This document shows positions 25,526 through 36,574 of a DNA stretch of 64,000 bases, in pieces. The DNA lies in the NCBI RefSeq assembly GCF_907164915.1, contig NC_061869.1, forward strand, positions 43,335,771-43,399,770. Direction: 5' to 3'. Origin of the DNA: Impatiens glandulifera. Lineage: Eukaryota > Streptophyta > Magnoliopsida > Ericales > Balsaminaceae. Every line of letters starts with the position of its first letter. Within the stretch, counting starts at the first letter, position 1. The notes below the pieces were generated by a model. It made no database searches. It saw nothing but the letters and a program-made list of their open reading frames with translations, and was not told where the DNA came from. Made by a program: the position numbers and the translations under genes.

Positions 25526-25571
25526 AAGAACGGGCTTGTTGGAGCCCACCATATGAGCCAAAGAGGGGGTT

Positions 25572-25870
25572 TGTTGGGGGAGTCCAGCCCTTTGGGCTTG
25601 GACTAATAATATATTATATATATTATTATATATTATAATTATATATTATTTATTTTACATTATATAGTATTCTATATACTATATAATAGACAACAAATAT
25701 TTACAGTCAAAATACAAAAGTTTGAAGGAAACAAGACAGATAAAGCAAGAAGAATACAAACTTTTGGAAAAAAACTTATTTTTTCAACTACTTTCTTTCC
25801 TCATTCTAGATAGTTTGTAAAGATTTAGGTAATTTTTCATATTATAAACCTTATTTTGTAAGAACTCTAT
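25572..25870 (+). repeat. Copia-2 3' LTR, interrupted by the 25871-39374 nest
   Basis: Preceded by a polypurine tract AAAGAGGGGGTT. The LTR reads to GTAAGAACTCTAT at 25870, where the family-T element starts. It likely continues at 39375 with TGTATTACCCA. Block B reads straight through: GTAAGTTATATTACCCATTA near 62370. Block A piece 4 covers about 25390-25870. Confidence 0.75.
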
Positions 25871-26012
25871 TGTTAGATTAAGTTAAAAAGGAAAAAGGGG
25901 GGAAATTGTTAAATTAACATTAAAGGGGATATCGTTATTAAGTTAAATTATGAAAAACACTTTAATTGATTAAACTGAACTTAGGATAATTAAAATGAAC
26001 ACACATGGTTTT

Positions 26013-27258
26013 TGTAACGACCCAAAGATCGTCACGAGACTCGACATTTAGTATAAAAATATTTGGAAGGAACCTGTAGGTTTGGTACATATTACTTGTA
26101 AAAGAAATGAAACTTTCTTGTTCTTGTTATATCTCTTCACTCTTATCTTCTAATTTTCTCAAGAAGAAAAGTAAAAACATTCAAACTTCCCATAAGTTAT
26201 ATTTCTAATTGCCTTACAATTTTCTACCATAACATAACAAGATTGACTATTTCTTACAAAATCTAATCCCAAAATATATTACTTCATCTAGTTGTCAATT
26301 ACTATGACAACTACCAAAATCATTTACTTGACGTATTCTACAGGTCTATAAGCCTTGCCAAGCACAAAATCACCTCACGATCACTTATCTTTGACTGCAC
26401 TTTAAACATCAGAATGCGATTTAGCATCCTCACCTACATCAAAAGTTGAACTATTAGCCTAATGCTAAGTAATCGAAGTAAAATACATCTATTTACTTGC
26501 GCATAATGAATCATGATAACATCTTGTTATTACTTTACTTTTTACTTAACATAGGTTAAGGTTTTTTAGCAAAAATAGGCAATACATAACATAACATGCA
26601 TCCGACTAGCGGAAGAAACATAACATGTATCCACTAAGTTTCTTAGTGGAAGAAACATAACATGCATCCACTAAGTGGAAGAAAACTAACATGCATCAAC
26701 TAAATTTGACCCACACTTAAGGGTTTTACGCATACTAATATATATCTTGTCTTTCTTCACATTACATAGTCACAACATAAAAATCATCTAACGTTAAAAC
26801 TACTTGCCACTTACCTCAACCAAATCAACCTTAGTACTCTTAAATGTAGAGCCCTAAAGACCAAATATATATACATCCACTTACCTGAAATTCCCTTAGC
26901 GATGTTGGGTGATTCCTCCCGTTGTAACTCACTTTGTAGACTTCAACTTTGAAGAAGATAGAAAAAAATTCAATTGAAATGAAGATGGAGAGGGCCGTTG
27001 GTTGAAGAATAAGAAAAGTAGATGAGAAGATAATCCTCACAAAAGAGAGAGAAATGGGTGAAAAACCCTGCACCCATATTTCTTTGCATGATTACCAAGT
27101 GGCACATAAATATTGCCACCCCCTCATTTCTACTTAATATTAGTATTCAACCCCCCCTTTTATCCTAACTTTAACTTTTACTCCAAAATCTTAATTCTTC
27201 ATTCACAATTTAATAATACTAATTCACAATTTAATAATACTAAATCTTGATTATTACA
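26013..27258 (-). repeat. Gypsy 3' LTR (left copy)
   Basis: 1246 bp. Contains internal direct repeats built on AAGAAACATAACATGCATCC (26600-26700). A small open frame at 26840-27073 recurs in the other LTR and is LTR sequence. Confidence 0.95.
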
Positions 27259-27280
27259 ATCTACCCCTCTTAAATAAAAT
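27259..27280 (-). promoter_or_regulatory. Gypsy polypurine tract
   Basis: On the minus strand TTAAGAGGGGTAGAT lies directly next to the 3' LTR, the expected PPT position. Confidence 0.85.
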
Positions 27281-27297
27281 TTTGTCCCCAAAATTAC

Positions 27298-27579
27298 TTA
27301 CTCGAAAAGCTCTGGATACTTGTCCATCATATCTTGTTGTCGTTCCCACGTTGCATTGTTAATGCCATGATTCTTCCATAAGACTTTTACTAGAGGAATT
27401 GACTTGTTGCGTAAGAATTTAACAGATGATTCTAAAATTTGTACCGGTTTTTCCTCATAACTCAAAGCTGGTTGAACTTCGATATTTCTTTGTTCCACAA
27501 CATGAGTCGGATCGCGCATACATTTGCGTAACATGGACACATGGAAGACATTATGGACTCCTTCCATTGACACAGGCAA
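27298..27579 (-). pseudogene. Gypsy integrase tail and chromodomain
   Basis: This frame starts at MPVSMEGVHNVFHVSMLRKC, the conserved integrase C-terminal segment (usually ..I..VFHVS.L). It ends in a chromodomain: YEEKPVQILESSVKFLRN, LVKVLWKNHGINNATWE. The W and the acidic end match plant chromovirus CHD domains, which are thought to direct insertion to marked chromatin. It is separated from the main IN frame (ending 27815) by a stretch of about 235 bases with a stop and frame change. Confidence 0.85.
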
Positions 27580-27814
27580 TTGAAGTTTGTAGGCCGCAAC
27601 ACCTATCCTCCAAAATTACAAACGGTCCTACGAACCTTGTATTCAATTTTCCCTTTTTGCCAAAACGCATGACACCCTTAAATGGTGATATTTTTAAGAA
27701 TACTTCATCTCCAATAGTAAACTCTAGATTCCTTCTTCTTTTATCAGCATAGCTCTTTTGGCGACTTTGTGCTGTTTGTATTCTTTGCTTAATAATTGCA
27801 ACCTTCTCTGATAA

Positions 27815-29506
27815 CTATTGTATAATATCTGGTCCAACTAACTTGGATTCTCCAACTTCATCCCAATACAAAGGCGACCTGCATCTTCTACCATATAATG
27901 CCTCATATGGAGCCATTCCAATCGTAGTTTGATAGCTGTTGTTATAAGCAAACTCCACCAATGGTAGATACTGATTCCACGAGCCTTGAAATTCTAATAC
28001 ACATGCTCTCAGCATGTCTTCTAGTATCTGAATTGTCCGCTCCGATTGCCTATCAGTCTGAGGATGAAATGCCGTGCTAAAAGTCAATTTCGTACCCATA
28101 GCATTTTGCAGACTCTTCCAAAATCTAGAAGTGAATCTAGGGTCCCGATCAAATACGATTGTAACAGGAATTCCATGAAGTTTGATGATCTCTTGAAAAT
28201 ATAAATCTGCAAACTGACTCATTGTGTAAGTCATTTTTACAGGCAAGAAATGAGCCGACTTCGTCAATCGATCAACTATCACCCAAATACTATCATGACC
28301 CTTGGTTGTTCTTGGTAAACCTACCACAAAATCCATCCCAATATTCTCCCATTTCCATTCTGGAATCGGTAAGGGCTGTAAATTTCCACCTGGCCTTTGG
28401 TGTTCTGCTTTTACTTGTTGACAAACTTGGCACGATTCAACATATTTTGCCACTTCATTTTTCATATTCGGCCACCAATAAAGTTGTTTTAAATCTCGGT
28501 ACATCTTGGTATTGCCCGGATGTACAGAGAAAAAAGAAGAATGCACCTCTGCTAAAATTAACTTCCTTAATTCTTCATCCTTTTGAACATACCATCTTTG
28601 TCTAAACTTTAAAACTCCATCATTTGAGTATGTGAAGTCAATTGAATTATCACTCATATTCTTGAGTATATTATTCTTCTCATCGGAATCTTTCTGTTGA
28701 GCTTCTTTAATCTGATCCATAATGGTCGGTCGTAGAGATAGTTTTGCAAGTACAGTCGGCAACTCTGAAACGATCTTGAGTTCAAATATTTGTATCTCTT
28801 TCCTTAAAGACAATGACATACAAGAAACCATAGAATTCATTGTTTTTGGCATCCTACTTAGAGCATCTGCCACGACATTTGCTTTACCTGGATGATACTT
28901 TATCTCGAAGTCATAATCCTTAACAAATTCTAGCCAACGTCTTTGTCTCATGTTCAATTCCTTCTGTGTAAATAGGTATTTCAAACTTTTGTGATCCGAG
29001 AATATTTCATATTGCCCCCCATACAAGTAGTGCCTCCATATTTTTAATGCATACACCACTGCCGCCAACTCTAAATCGTGTGTGGGGTAGTTTTGTTCAT
29101 AATTTTTCAACTGCTTAGAAGCATAAGCAACCACCCTTCCCTCCTGCATCAGTACACATCCCAATCCAATCTTGGAAGCATCGCAATAAATACTAAATCT
29201 TACGTTCTCCATTGGAAGTATCAAAAGAGGAGCTGTGGTTAACTTTTGTTTTAAAGTTTGAAAACTTTCTTCACATCTTGTTGTCCACTCATATCTCACT
29301 TCTTTCTTTGTCAAATTAGTTAGAAGTTGGGCAACCATTGAAAATCCTTCAATAAATCTTCTGTAATAACCAGCTAGACCCATAAAACTTCGTACTTCGC
29401 TAGCATTCTTTGGTTGTGGCCAATCTTTTATAGCTTGAATCTTGCTTGTATCAACTGAAATGTCGTCTTTCGAAATCACATGACCCAAAAAGTTAATTTG
29501 ATCCAA
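27815..29506 (-). CDS. Gypsy pol: RT connection, RNase H, integrase
   Basis: A 563-residue open frame. Residues 1-100 are the RT thumb/connection ([29 protein letters not shown]). RNase H covers about 104-220, with candidate acidic residues D109 (YCDAS), E146, D171 (FSDHKSL) and D214 (VADALSR). The integrase zinc region has H322/H329 ([10 protein letters not shown]) and C359/C362 (CQVC). The core shows a DD35E triad at D392 (GMDF), D453 (DRDPRF) and E489 (SERT). It lacks its own start, being the downstream part of a polyprotein whose frame is interrupted by a stop at about 29543 and a short gap. All catalytic residues appear present, in keeping with the young LTRs. Confidence 0.93.
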   Translation of the reverse strand: MDQINFLGHVISKDDISVDTSKIQAIKDWPQPKNASEVRSFMGLAGYYRRFIEGFSMVAQLLTNLTKKEVRYEWTTRCEESFQTLKQKLTTAPLLILPMENVRFSIYCDASKIGLGCVLMQEGRVVAYASKQLKNYEQNYPTHDLELAAVVYALKIWRHYLYGGQYEIFSDHKSLKYLFTQKELNMRQRRWLEFVKDYDFEIKYHPGKANVVADALSRMPKTMNSMVSCMSLSLRKEIQIFELKIVSELPTVLAKLSLRPTIMDQIKEAQQKDSDEKNNILKNMSDNSIDFTYSNDGVLKFRQRWYVQKDEELRKLILAEVHSSFFSVHPGNTKMYRDLKQLYWWPNMKNEVAKYVESCQVCQQVKAEHQRPGGNLQPLPIPEWKWENIGMDFVVGLPRTTKGHDSIWVIVDRLTKSAHFLPVKMTYTMSQFADLYFQEIIKLHGIPVTIVFDRDPRFTSRFWKSLQNAMGTKLTFSTAFHPQTDRQSERTIQILEDMLRACVLEFQGSWNQYLPLVEFAYNNSYQTTIGMAPYEALYGRRCRSPLYWDEVGESKLVGPDIIQ

Positions 29507-29545
29507 CCAAAATTCACACTTTGAGAGTTTGGCATATAATTGGTG

Positions 29546-30061
29546 TTATTTTAAAACGGAAAGAACTAACTTTAAATGCTCAGCATGTTCTTCTCTATTC
29601 CGGGAATACACTAAAATATCATCAATAAACACAATTACGAACTTGTCTAGAAAATTTCTGAATACTCTGTTCATCAAGTCCATAAAAGCTGCAGGAGCAT
29701 TTGTTAACCCAAAGGACATTACTAAAAACTCATAATGTCCGTAACGAGTTCTGAATGTTGTGTTAGGTATATCCTCAACCCTAACCCTCAATTGGTGATA
29801 GCCTGAACGTAAATCAATCTTTGAAAATACTTGAGCTCCTTGCAATTGATCAAATAAGTCATCAATTCTTGGTAAAGGATATTTATTCTTGATGGTTACC
29901 TTATTTAACTCTCTATAGTCGATGCACATACGTAAGGAACCGTCCTTCTTCTTGACAAATAATATCGGTGCACCCCAAGGGGAGAAACTTGGTCGTATAA
30001 AATCTTTGTTCACTAACTCTTCCAATTGCGCTTTTAATTCTTTCAACTCTATTGGTGCCAT
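29546..30061 (-). CDS. Gypsy pol: reverse transcriptase fingers and palm
   Basis: 171 residues beginning [13 protein letters not shown]. It has the standard Ty3/Gypsy RT blocks: [74 protein letters not shown] and the catalytic box [10 protein letters not shown] stop at the 3' end separates it from the next frame, and a frameshift separates it from the protease frame that overlaps at 30049-30061. The enzyme copies element RNA into DNA. Confidence 0.93.
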   Translation of the reverse strand: MAPIELKELKAQLEELVNKDFIRPSFSPWGAPILFVKKKDGSLRMCIDYRELNKVTIKNKYPLPRIDDLFDQLQGAQVFSKIDLRSGYHQLRVRVEDIPNTTFRTRYGHYEFLVMSFGLTNAPAAFMDLMNRVFRNFLDKFVIVFIDDILVYSRNREEHAEHLKLVLSVLK

Positions 30062-30714
30062 TCTATATGGATTCTTTGATACTGGTTCTGTACCAGGGTA
30101 AACATCAATTGCAAAATCGCTCTCTCTACCTGGGGTAATCCTGGTAGATCATCTAAGAATACTTCTGGAAATTGTTGAACGATAGGAATGTCTACCAGTT
30201 TTCTCTCATTTTGCCAATGTGTATCGACTACGCTAGCTAGAAAACAGACGCAACTTGATTTTAGCCTATATTGAGTCTCCATGGAGGAAACAATAGGAAT
30301 TTTACCTGATCTTGTAGTCGCTTGATATGAATATTCATTCTCTTTCGGTGGTCTGAAATTTACTACCCCATCTCTACAATTTATAGTTGCGTAATGCCTC
30401 AACAACCAATCCATCCCCAGAATTACATCATATCCCTTGATACCGACTATGATTAAACTTGCATACAGCTTCCGACCGCCAATGCATACTATATCTCCTT
30501 CTACTACTTGACTGGAATGTAACGACTCTCCAGAAGGGAGCATGACACTATAATTTCTATGGGCTGATTCAAATTCCAGGTTCCACTTTGTCACATAATT
30601 ACTTGCCACAAAGGAATGAGTGGCTCTTGTATCTATCAATGTATAAGCAAAAAAAATTACAGATAAGAATATTACCAGAGACAACTGATGGATGTGCTTC
30701 ATCTTTCTCTTCAA
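30049..30714 (-). CDS. Gypsy protease region
   Basis: 221 residues. The aspartic-protease active site is DTRATHSFV, where plants usually have DTGATHSF; the G-to-R change would probably inactivate it. The hydrophobic flap region and [20 protein letters not shown] are characteristic of retropepsins of Gypsy elements. The end of the frame (from about residue 195) is out of phase with the following RT, showing a frameshift near 30110-30130. Confidence 0.85.
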   Translation of the reverse strand: MKRKMKHIHQLSLVIFLSVIFFAYTLIDTRATHSFVASNYVTKWNLEFESAHRNYSVMLPSGESLHSSQVVEGDIVCIGGRKLYASLIIVGIKGYDVILGMDWLLRHYATINCRDGVVNFRPPKENEYSYQATTRSGKIPIVSSMETQYRLKSSCVCFLASVVDTHWQNERKLVDIPIVQQFPEVFLDDLPGLPQVERAILQLMFTLVQNQYQRIHIEWHQ

Positions 30715-31675
30715 TTAGGGCGAAAATCCTAGGAGTAGCTCGTGGTGGCCTTCGATCTGGCATTCGACTGTCTTTAACCTGATGCCCTTCCTTGTTGCAC
30801 CTGAAACATCGACCAGTAAATAGTCTGCACTCCCCCAAATGTGGCCTCTTACAAATAGGACATATAGAAGCCGAAGGGGCTCCTTGTGGCCGCTTGCCTT
30901 TATCCCAGTCATTCACCGCCTCACTTGGCCTTTTACTCATTTTTGTGGCTGCCACCCTTGGGTTAGTTGTTGTGAGTTTACTTCTCTAAAAAAACTTTTT
31001 TGGTGAATCTCGTTGTCGCTGCATCTTCATCTCAATATCATCCAGCTCTAAGGCTTTAGCAATAACTTTCTGATATGGCATATCATCAATTCCAGCCGTC
31101 CTCACCCCTTTATAGATTTCTAGCTTTAGTCCTTGGACAAATTGATACACTTTGTTTTCCTCTTTATCTACTAAGTGACTTGAAAACCGAGATAATGACT
31201 CAAATTGTCGAATATAGTTTGCCACTGATTCAGTTTGCCGCAGTTGGGTAAATTCTGACATCTTGTTAATCTTGACGGTTCGGCTAAAATATTTATCATA
31301 AAAGGCTGTCTTGAATTGCCCCCAGGTCATTCCCCCTGTATTAGCTGTGGGCTTAACTGATTCCCACCAGAAACTGGCGTCTTTCTCTAGGTGAAATACT
31401 GCACAAGGAACCTTCTGAGCTTCCTCCATTTGAGCATAGTCAAACATATTCTCAATCTTCCAGATCCACTCCTCAGCATGAGTAGGATCCGAAGACTGTC
31501 CATCAAAAGCAGGAGGCCTTAATCGCCTGAACCTTTCCCCACATGAATCAGGTGGAGCATTCCCTTGTCCGTTTCCACTTCCGTTTCCTCCTCTATTTAT
31601 AAATTCCGTCAATAATTGAGATTGAATCTCTATCAGTGATGTTAGTCGTTGAATATACTCATCTCTAGGTTCCAT
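30599..31675 (-). pseudogene. Gypsy gag with zinc knuckle
   Basis: Starts at 31675 with MEPRDEYIQRLTSL, about 185 bases inside the PBS. Residues 50-175 match the retrotransposon gag domain: RLRPPAFDG, AEEWIWKIENMFD, ASFWWESVKPTANTGGMTWG, FKTAFYDKYFS, FTQLRQTESVANYIRQFESL. The frame is shifted at about 30985. The continuing frame 30955-30599 has the nucleocapsid knuckle CFRCNKEGHQVKDS, whose last cysteine is S, preceded by CPICKRPHLGEC. Role: capsid and nucleic-acid packaging. Confidence 0.9.
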
Positions 31676-31840
31676 CCCTCATATAAGTTGTTAGGGTAAT
31701 TCCTTTTATTCTTGGGCATAATCAAACAATAATTGAACTTCTAAAAATCAAAGTTAAACGTATATACTTACAGTCAATGAAAAGTTCTCGTGCGGTTATT
31801 TTTTGCTAGCTGGAAGTCTACAGAATCGTTTTTAAAACCC

Positions 31841-31856
31841 GGGAGCTCTGATACCA
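31841..31856 (-). promoter_or_regulatory. Gypsy primer binding site
   Basis: On the minus strand TGGTATCAGAGCTCCC begins four bases from the 5' LTR end. This is the common initiator tRNA-Met PBS. Confidence 0.92.
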
Positions 31857-31860
31857 TAAT

Positions 31861-33106
31861 TGTAACGACCCAAAGATCATCACGAGACTCGACATTTAGT
31901 ATAAAAATATTTGGAAGGAACCTGTAGGTTTGGTACATATTACTTGTAAAAGAAATGAAATTTTCTTGTTCTTGTTATATCTCTTCACTCTTATCTTCTA
32001 ATTTTCTCAAGAAGAAAAGTAAAAACATTCAAACTTCCCATAAGTTATATTTCTAATTTCCTTACAATTTTCTACCATAACATAACAAGATTGACTATTT
32101 CTTACAAAATCTAATCCCAAAATATATTACTTCATCTAGTTGTCAATTACTATGACAACTACCAAAATCATTTACTTGACGTATTCTACAGGTCTATAAG
32201 CCTTGCCAAGCACAAAATCACCTCACGATCAATTATCTTCGACTGCACTTTAAACATCAGAATGCGATTTAGCATCCTCACCTACATCAAAAGTTGAACT
32301 ATTAGCCTAATGCTAAATAAGCGAAGTAAAATACATCTATTTACTTGCGCATAATGAATCATGATAACATCTTGTTATTACTTTACTTTTTACTTAACAT
32401 AGGTTAAGGGTTTTTAGCAAAAACAGGCAATACATAACATAACATGCATCCGACTAGCGGAAGAAACATAACATGCATCCAATAAGTTTCTTAGTGGAAG
32501 AAACATAACATGCATCCACTAAGTGGAAGAAAACTAACATGCATCAACTAAATCTGACCCACACTTAAGGGTTTTACACATACTAATATATATCTTGTCT
32601 TTCTTCAGATTACATAGTCACAACATAAAAATCATCTAACGTTAAAACTACTTGCCACTTACCTCGACCAAATCAACCTTAGTACTCTTAAATGTAGAGC
32701 CCTAAAGACCAAATGTATATACATCCACTTACCTGAAATTCCCTTAGCGATGTTGGGTGATTCCTCCCGTTGTAACTCACTTTGTAGACTTCAACTTTGA
32801 AGAAGATAGAAAGAAATTCAATTGAAATGAAGATGGAGAGGGCCGTTGGTTGAAGAATAAGAAAAGTAGATGAGAAGATAATACTCACAAAAGAGAGAGA
32901 AATGGGTGAAAGACCATGCACCCATCTTTCTTTGCATGATTGCCAAGTGGCACATAAATATTGCCACCCCCTCATTTCTACTTAATATTAGTATTCAACC
33001 CCCCCTTTTATCCTAACTTTAACTTTTACTCCAAAATCTTAATTATTCATTCACAATTTAATAATACTAATTCACAATTTAATAATACTAAATCTTGATT
33101 ATTACA
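31861..33106 (-). repeat. Gypsy 5' LTR (right copy)
   Basis: 1246 bp, nearly identical to 26013-27258. It contains the 5' promoter side of the element (transcription would run leftward). Confidence 0.95.
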
Positions 33107-33123
33107 GTTTTGATCATAGTTTT

Positions 33124-35186
33124 TGTTAGATTGAATTAAATAAAGTAAAGAGAAAATTAATTAAAGGAGAAATTATTAATTAATAAACTTAAAAGAATAA
33201 GTACGATATTGTTTTAATGATGTGGTCTGAACAAAACTAATTTGTGAAAATTGTATTTGCGCACGTACAACTCAAAAGACATATGAATTCAAACATGGTC
33301 TGAAGCAAGCGCGAGCAGACGTCGTCTAACTCCATTAGACTTGTAGTCAGAAAAAGTACGCGAGCTGACATCGTCTAACTTTATCAGACTTGTAGTCTGA
33401 AGATGTGCACGATCATACGTCATCTAACTTCATCAGATGTGGTCTGAAGAAGTACGCGAGAAGACGTCGTCTAACTTAATCTGTTGTAGTCTAAAGAAGT
33501 GCGTGAGCAGACGTCGTCTAACTTCATTAGACTTATAGTTTAAAGAAGTGTGCGAGTAGACGTCGTTAAACTTCATTAGATGTGGTCTAAAGAAGTGCGC
33601 GAGCAGAAGTTGTCTAACTTAATCAGATGAGGTCTGAAGAAGTGCACGAGCAGACGTCGTCTAACTTTATCAGACTTGTAGTCTGAAGAAGTGCGCGAGC
33701 AGACGTCATCTAAATTCATCAGATGTGGTCTGAAGAAGTGCACGAGCAGACGTCGTCTAACTTTATCAGACTTTTAGTCTGATGAAGTGTGTAAGAAGAC
33801 GTCGTCTAACTTCATCAGACGTGGTCTAAAGAAGTGCGCGAGCAGACATCGTCTAAATTCATCAGATGTAGTCTGAAGAAGTGCGCGAGCAGACGTCGTC
33901 TAACTTCATCAGACTTGTAGTCTAAAGAAGTGAACGAGCATACGTCATCTAACTTCATCAGATGTAGTCTAATGAAGTGCGCAAAAAGACGTCGTCTAAC
34001 TTCATCAGACTTGTAGTCTGAAGAAGTGCGCGAGAAGACATTGTCTAACTTTATTAGACGTGGTTTGAAAAATTACACGAGCAGACGTTCTCTAACTTCA
34101 TCAGATGTGGTTTGAAGAAATACGCGAGCAGACATCGTCTAACTCCATCAGATGTTGTCTGAAGAATTGCGCGAGCAGACGTCGTCTAACTTCATAAGAC
34201 GAAGTCTAAAGAAGTGCGCGAGCAGACGTAGTCTGAACTTTTACATACGGGTCGTCTGAAGAAGCGTCTGATGTCTTGCTTTAGTTTCGTTTGAAGAAGC
34301 ATCCACTTATCCACTCAGCTCATCAACTTGGCAATCAGCATTATTCATTATCAACTGTGTGCCAAGACAGCGGAACACGTTTTAATTTCCTATCTACCAC
34401 GTATTCAAATATTCCTCCAACCCACGTTCTGAACTATTCCGTGCACCACGTTCTTGCGAACATTTAGAGGTACAATCTGATTTGCCACGATCAAACGCAT
34501 ATACTCTGTAGTAAGATCTTGTACTCTTGGAGTTCATCCAACGGTTAGCTGACACGTGTCCAAAAGGAAGATTCGACCGTTGGTGCAATTTCAGTATAAA
34601 TGGCAATCCAAGGATAAGAACGAATCTTTATGACTCTCTCGACACTCTTGCACTCTCAAACGCTCTATCTCTATTGCTCATTTCTCGAATTCTCTAACTC
34701 TAAAGCTCAAGCGTGAATTGTTCACTTTGTGAACATTCTGTAATCATTTTACTGTCCTGTCTATGTGAAATCTTAGTATTGTAAGTTGAAAAAAGGTTGT
34801 TCTGTTCAACAGAGAGTTAGCTAGGAGTTCAGAAATAGGCGGTTACTATGTTCTGTGTATCTGATCGGATTTGTGTAGTGTTTTATACTAATCAAATCAT
34901 TTTAGTAAAAAACCTTCTATAAACATAAGAAGGGGTGACGTAGGAGTTTTATCTCCAAACATCCATAAAACTCCATGTGTTATTTCCTTTCCGCTACTTG
35001 CATTCGTTTTCTTGACGCTTCAAATCTAGTAAGAAGTTCCGCACTTAAATCAGTTCAAGAGATTGTGAAGATTTTTGAAGAATATAAACAGATCTTAATC
35101 CCTCACAAGATTAACATCGAATTGAAAGTTGAAAGTTTTTAACTATATTCAGAACCCCCTCTCTATAGTTAACATCGATCCTAACA
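33124..35186 (+). mobile_element. Solo family-T LTR with a long minisatellite
   Basis: Runs from TGTTAGATTGAATTAAATAAA to TCGATCCTAACA, flanked by GTTTT (33119-33123) and ATTTT (35187-35191). No internal region is present, so it is a solo LTR left by LTR-LTR recombination. It sits inside the 5' LTR of Copia-T: the sequence CATAGTTTTGATGAATGAAT at 38000-38020 of the 3' LTR shows the uninterrupted target. It has the shared GAAGAAGGGGTGACGTAGGAG block at about 34928. Confidence 0.88.
33300..34260. repeat. Long minisatellite, about 19-20 units near 50 bp
   Basis: The unit core is GCGCGAGCAGACGTCGTCTA, then ACTTCATCAGACTTGTAGTC or a shorter ACTTCATCAGATGTGGTC variant, then TGAAGAAGT. Two unit lengths (with and without a TTGTA segment) alternate irregularly, giving periods of about 46-52 bp. 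Nearly every unit holds the palindrome GACGTC or a one-base variant. No open frame of interest. Confidence 0.92.
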
Positions 35187-36523
35187 ATTTTGATGAATGA
35201 ATAAATCTAAGTTCAGCAATGTGTTAATGGTAGGTAAAGTTGGAGAAGAGCTACCAGTAGTGTTACTCCAACGGCTGAGTGCGCTGACAGCAGAGATGTG
35301 CTAAAAACTTAGTATCCCAACAACAGAGTAGCGTTAACAACTGAGTAGCCCAACAATACACTCGCCAACAGTCAAGTGCGCTAGAAGTAGAGATGAGATA
35401 ATAGTTGAGTAACCCCAAAATAGAGATGCACTAACAGTTGAGTATCCCAACAATAGAGTTGCGCTAACAGCTAAGTAGCCTAAGATCAGAGTTGCGCTAA
35501 CAGTTGTGTTGTCATTAGTAGTGTTGCGCCAACAACTGTGTTTTGTCAACAAATGAGTTTCCAACAATAGTGTTGCGCTAACAACTATGTTGCGTCAAAA
35601 ACTGAGTTTCCATCAACAGTGTTGCGCCAACAGATGTGTTGCGTTAACAGCTGAGTACGTTATCAATAGGATAGCTCATCAACAGAGATGATCATTTGTA
35701 TAGCTCGATATCAATGAAGTTCCACATCAGCTGAATACGACAAAAATATTCAACCAGCTCTCTACTCTGATATGCAAAACGATAAACAAATAATCCATTT
35801 GCTTGCGCACTACAATCTCGTACTACCACGCACTAACGAATATGACATTCGCCTGCGCACTACCCCTTATGACTGGCGTATGACAAATATACCACTGTCA
35901 TGTGTAAACAAAATGGATCCGATCGTTGTCATGCTTCAAGGATAAAAAGATATCAGAGTCCAACGGTGATTCATCTTCTTCGTTTTCGTTCGTGAAATTA
36001 TCTCTCAGCTATTTGATTACTTTCTCTCCAGTTCGTTCTTCACAAGTGAATACTTAAGCATACACGTTATGATATACGTTGAGAGATAATAATTTGTATC
36101 ATTTCATAAACAGTTTATTTGTGTATGTTGAACAGAACGTTTTCTGTTAAAAAAGATAGTGTGAGAGCTAGGAGTTTAGGCATGCAATTATTAAGAACTA
36201 TGATATGAGTGAGTTTGTGTAGAGGCTATACAAATCAAAGTCTTCTAGTGTAATCTTTCTAGAAACAGAAGAAGGGGTGATGTATGAGTTTTATCTGAGC
36301 ACATCCATAAAATCTAGTGTTGTCTCTTTATTGTTTCATTCAGTCTTATATCTGCCGTTTCAAATCCCGCAAGCATTTTTCGCACTTGAAACCGTTCAAG
36401 AGCTTGTTGTCCAATAATAGAAACAGATTTTCAATCTCTAATAGGATTAAAATCGCATTTAAATGATAAATAGAACAACAATATTCAACCCCTCCCCCTT
36501 CTATTGTTGTATTCGATCTTAAC
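35187..36523 (+). repeat. Copia-T 5' LTR, main piece
   Basis: Resumes ATTTTGATGAATGAATAAAT after the solo LTR and ends GATCTTAACA at 36523. Minisatellite at about 35220-35680, with units near 40 bp built on GTTGCGCTAACAGCTGAGTA and CCCAACAATAGAG. The block GAAGAAGGGGTGATGTATGAG is at about 36267. It pairs with 37852-39374. Confidence 0.85.
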
Positions 36524-36545
36524 AAGTTGTATTAGAGCAATATTT
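36524..36545 (+). promoter_or_regulatory. Copia-T primer binding site
   Basis: AGTTGTATTAGAGCAATA directly follows the 5' LTR. It is a decayed form of TGGTATCAGAGC. Confidence 0.7.
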
Positions 36546-36574
36546 TCTATTCTTAAGCTACTACAGATATCCGA

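Larger units (their letters stand above)
21941..25868 (+). mobile_element. Copia-2: decayed Tnt1/Tork-like element
   Basis: The start TGTTTGGGTGTCCGGCC at 21941 and the start TGTTGGGGGAGTCCAGCC at 25572 are the two LTR starts. Both are followed by GGACTAATAATATATTATA and a TA-rich stretch. Between them lie remains of GAG-pre-integrase, IN, RT and RH of Tnt1/Tork type. The gag and protease are missing: the 5' LTR is cut at about 22138, where a family-T LTR fragment begins, and coding sequence resumes at 22756. The 3' end survives in block B (61945-62386), so insertion predates the duplication. Confidence 0.82.
26013..33106 (-). mobile_element. Young chromodomain Gypsy element (Tekay/Del-like)
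   Basis: 7094 bp, with LTRs of identical length (1246 bp) at 26013-27258 and 31861-33106, both TGTAACGACC ... TTATTACA. It has a perfect 5-bp duplication GTTTT (26008-26012 and 33107-33111). The order on the minus strand is gag, zinc knuckle, PR, RT, RH, IN, chromodomain. I count about 23 mismatches between the LTRs (about 1.8%) and no obvious indel, so the insertion is recent. Coding frames are broken only a few times. The chromodomain and the RT/IN wording place it in the chromovirus branch, most like Tekay/Del. Confidence 0.93.

Noticed and set aside
28222..28605. 127-residue plus-strand frame
   Set aside because: Antisense shadow of the Gypsy integrase frame.
32688..32975. 95-residue minus-strand frame, with a similar one at 26840-27073
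   Set aside because: Same position in both Gypsy LTRs. No recognisable domain, no independent evidence of coding.
33300..34260. Regular repeats suggesting a CRISPR-like array
   Set aside because: Units are directly adjacent with no unique spacers, they vary internally and lie in a plant LTR. It is a minisatellite.
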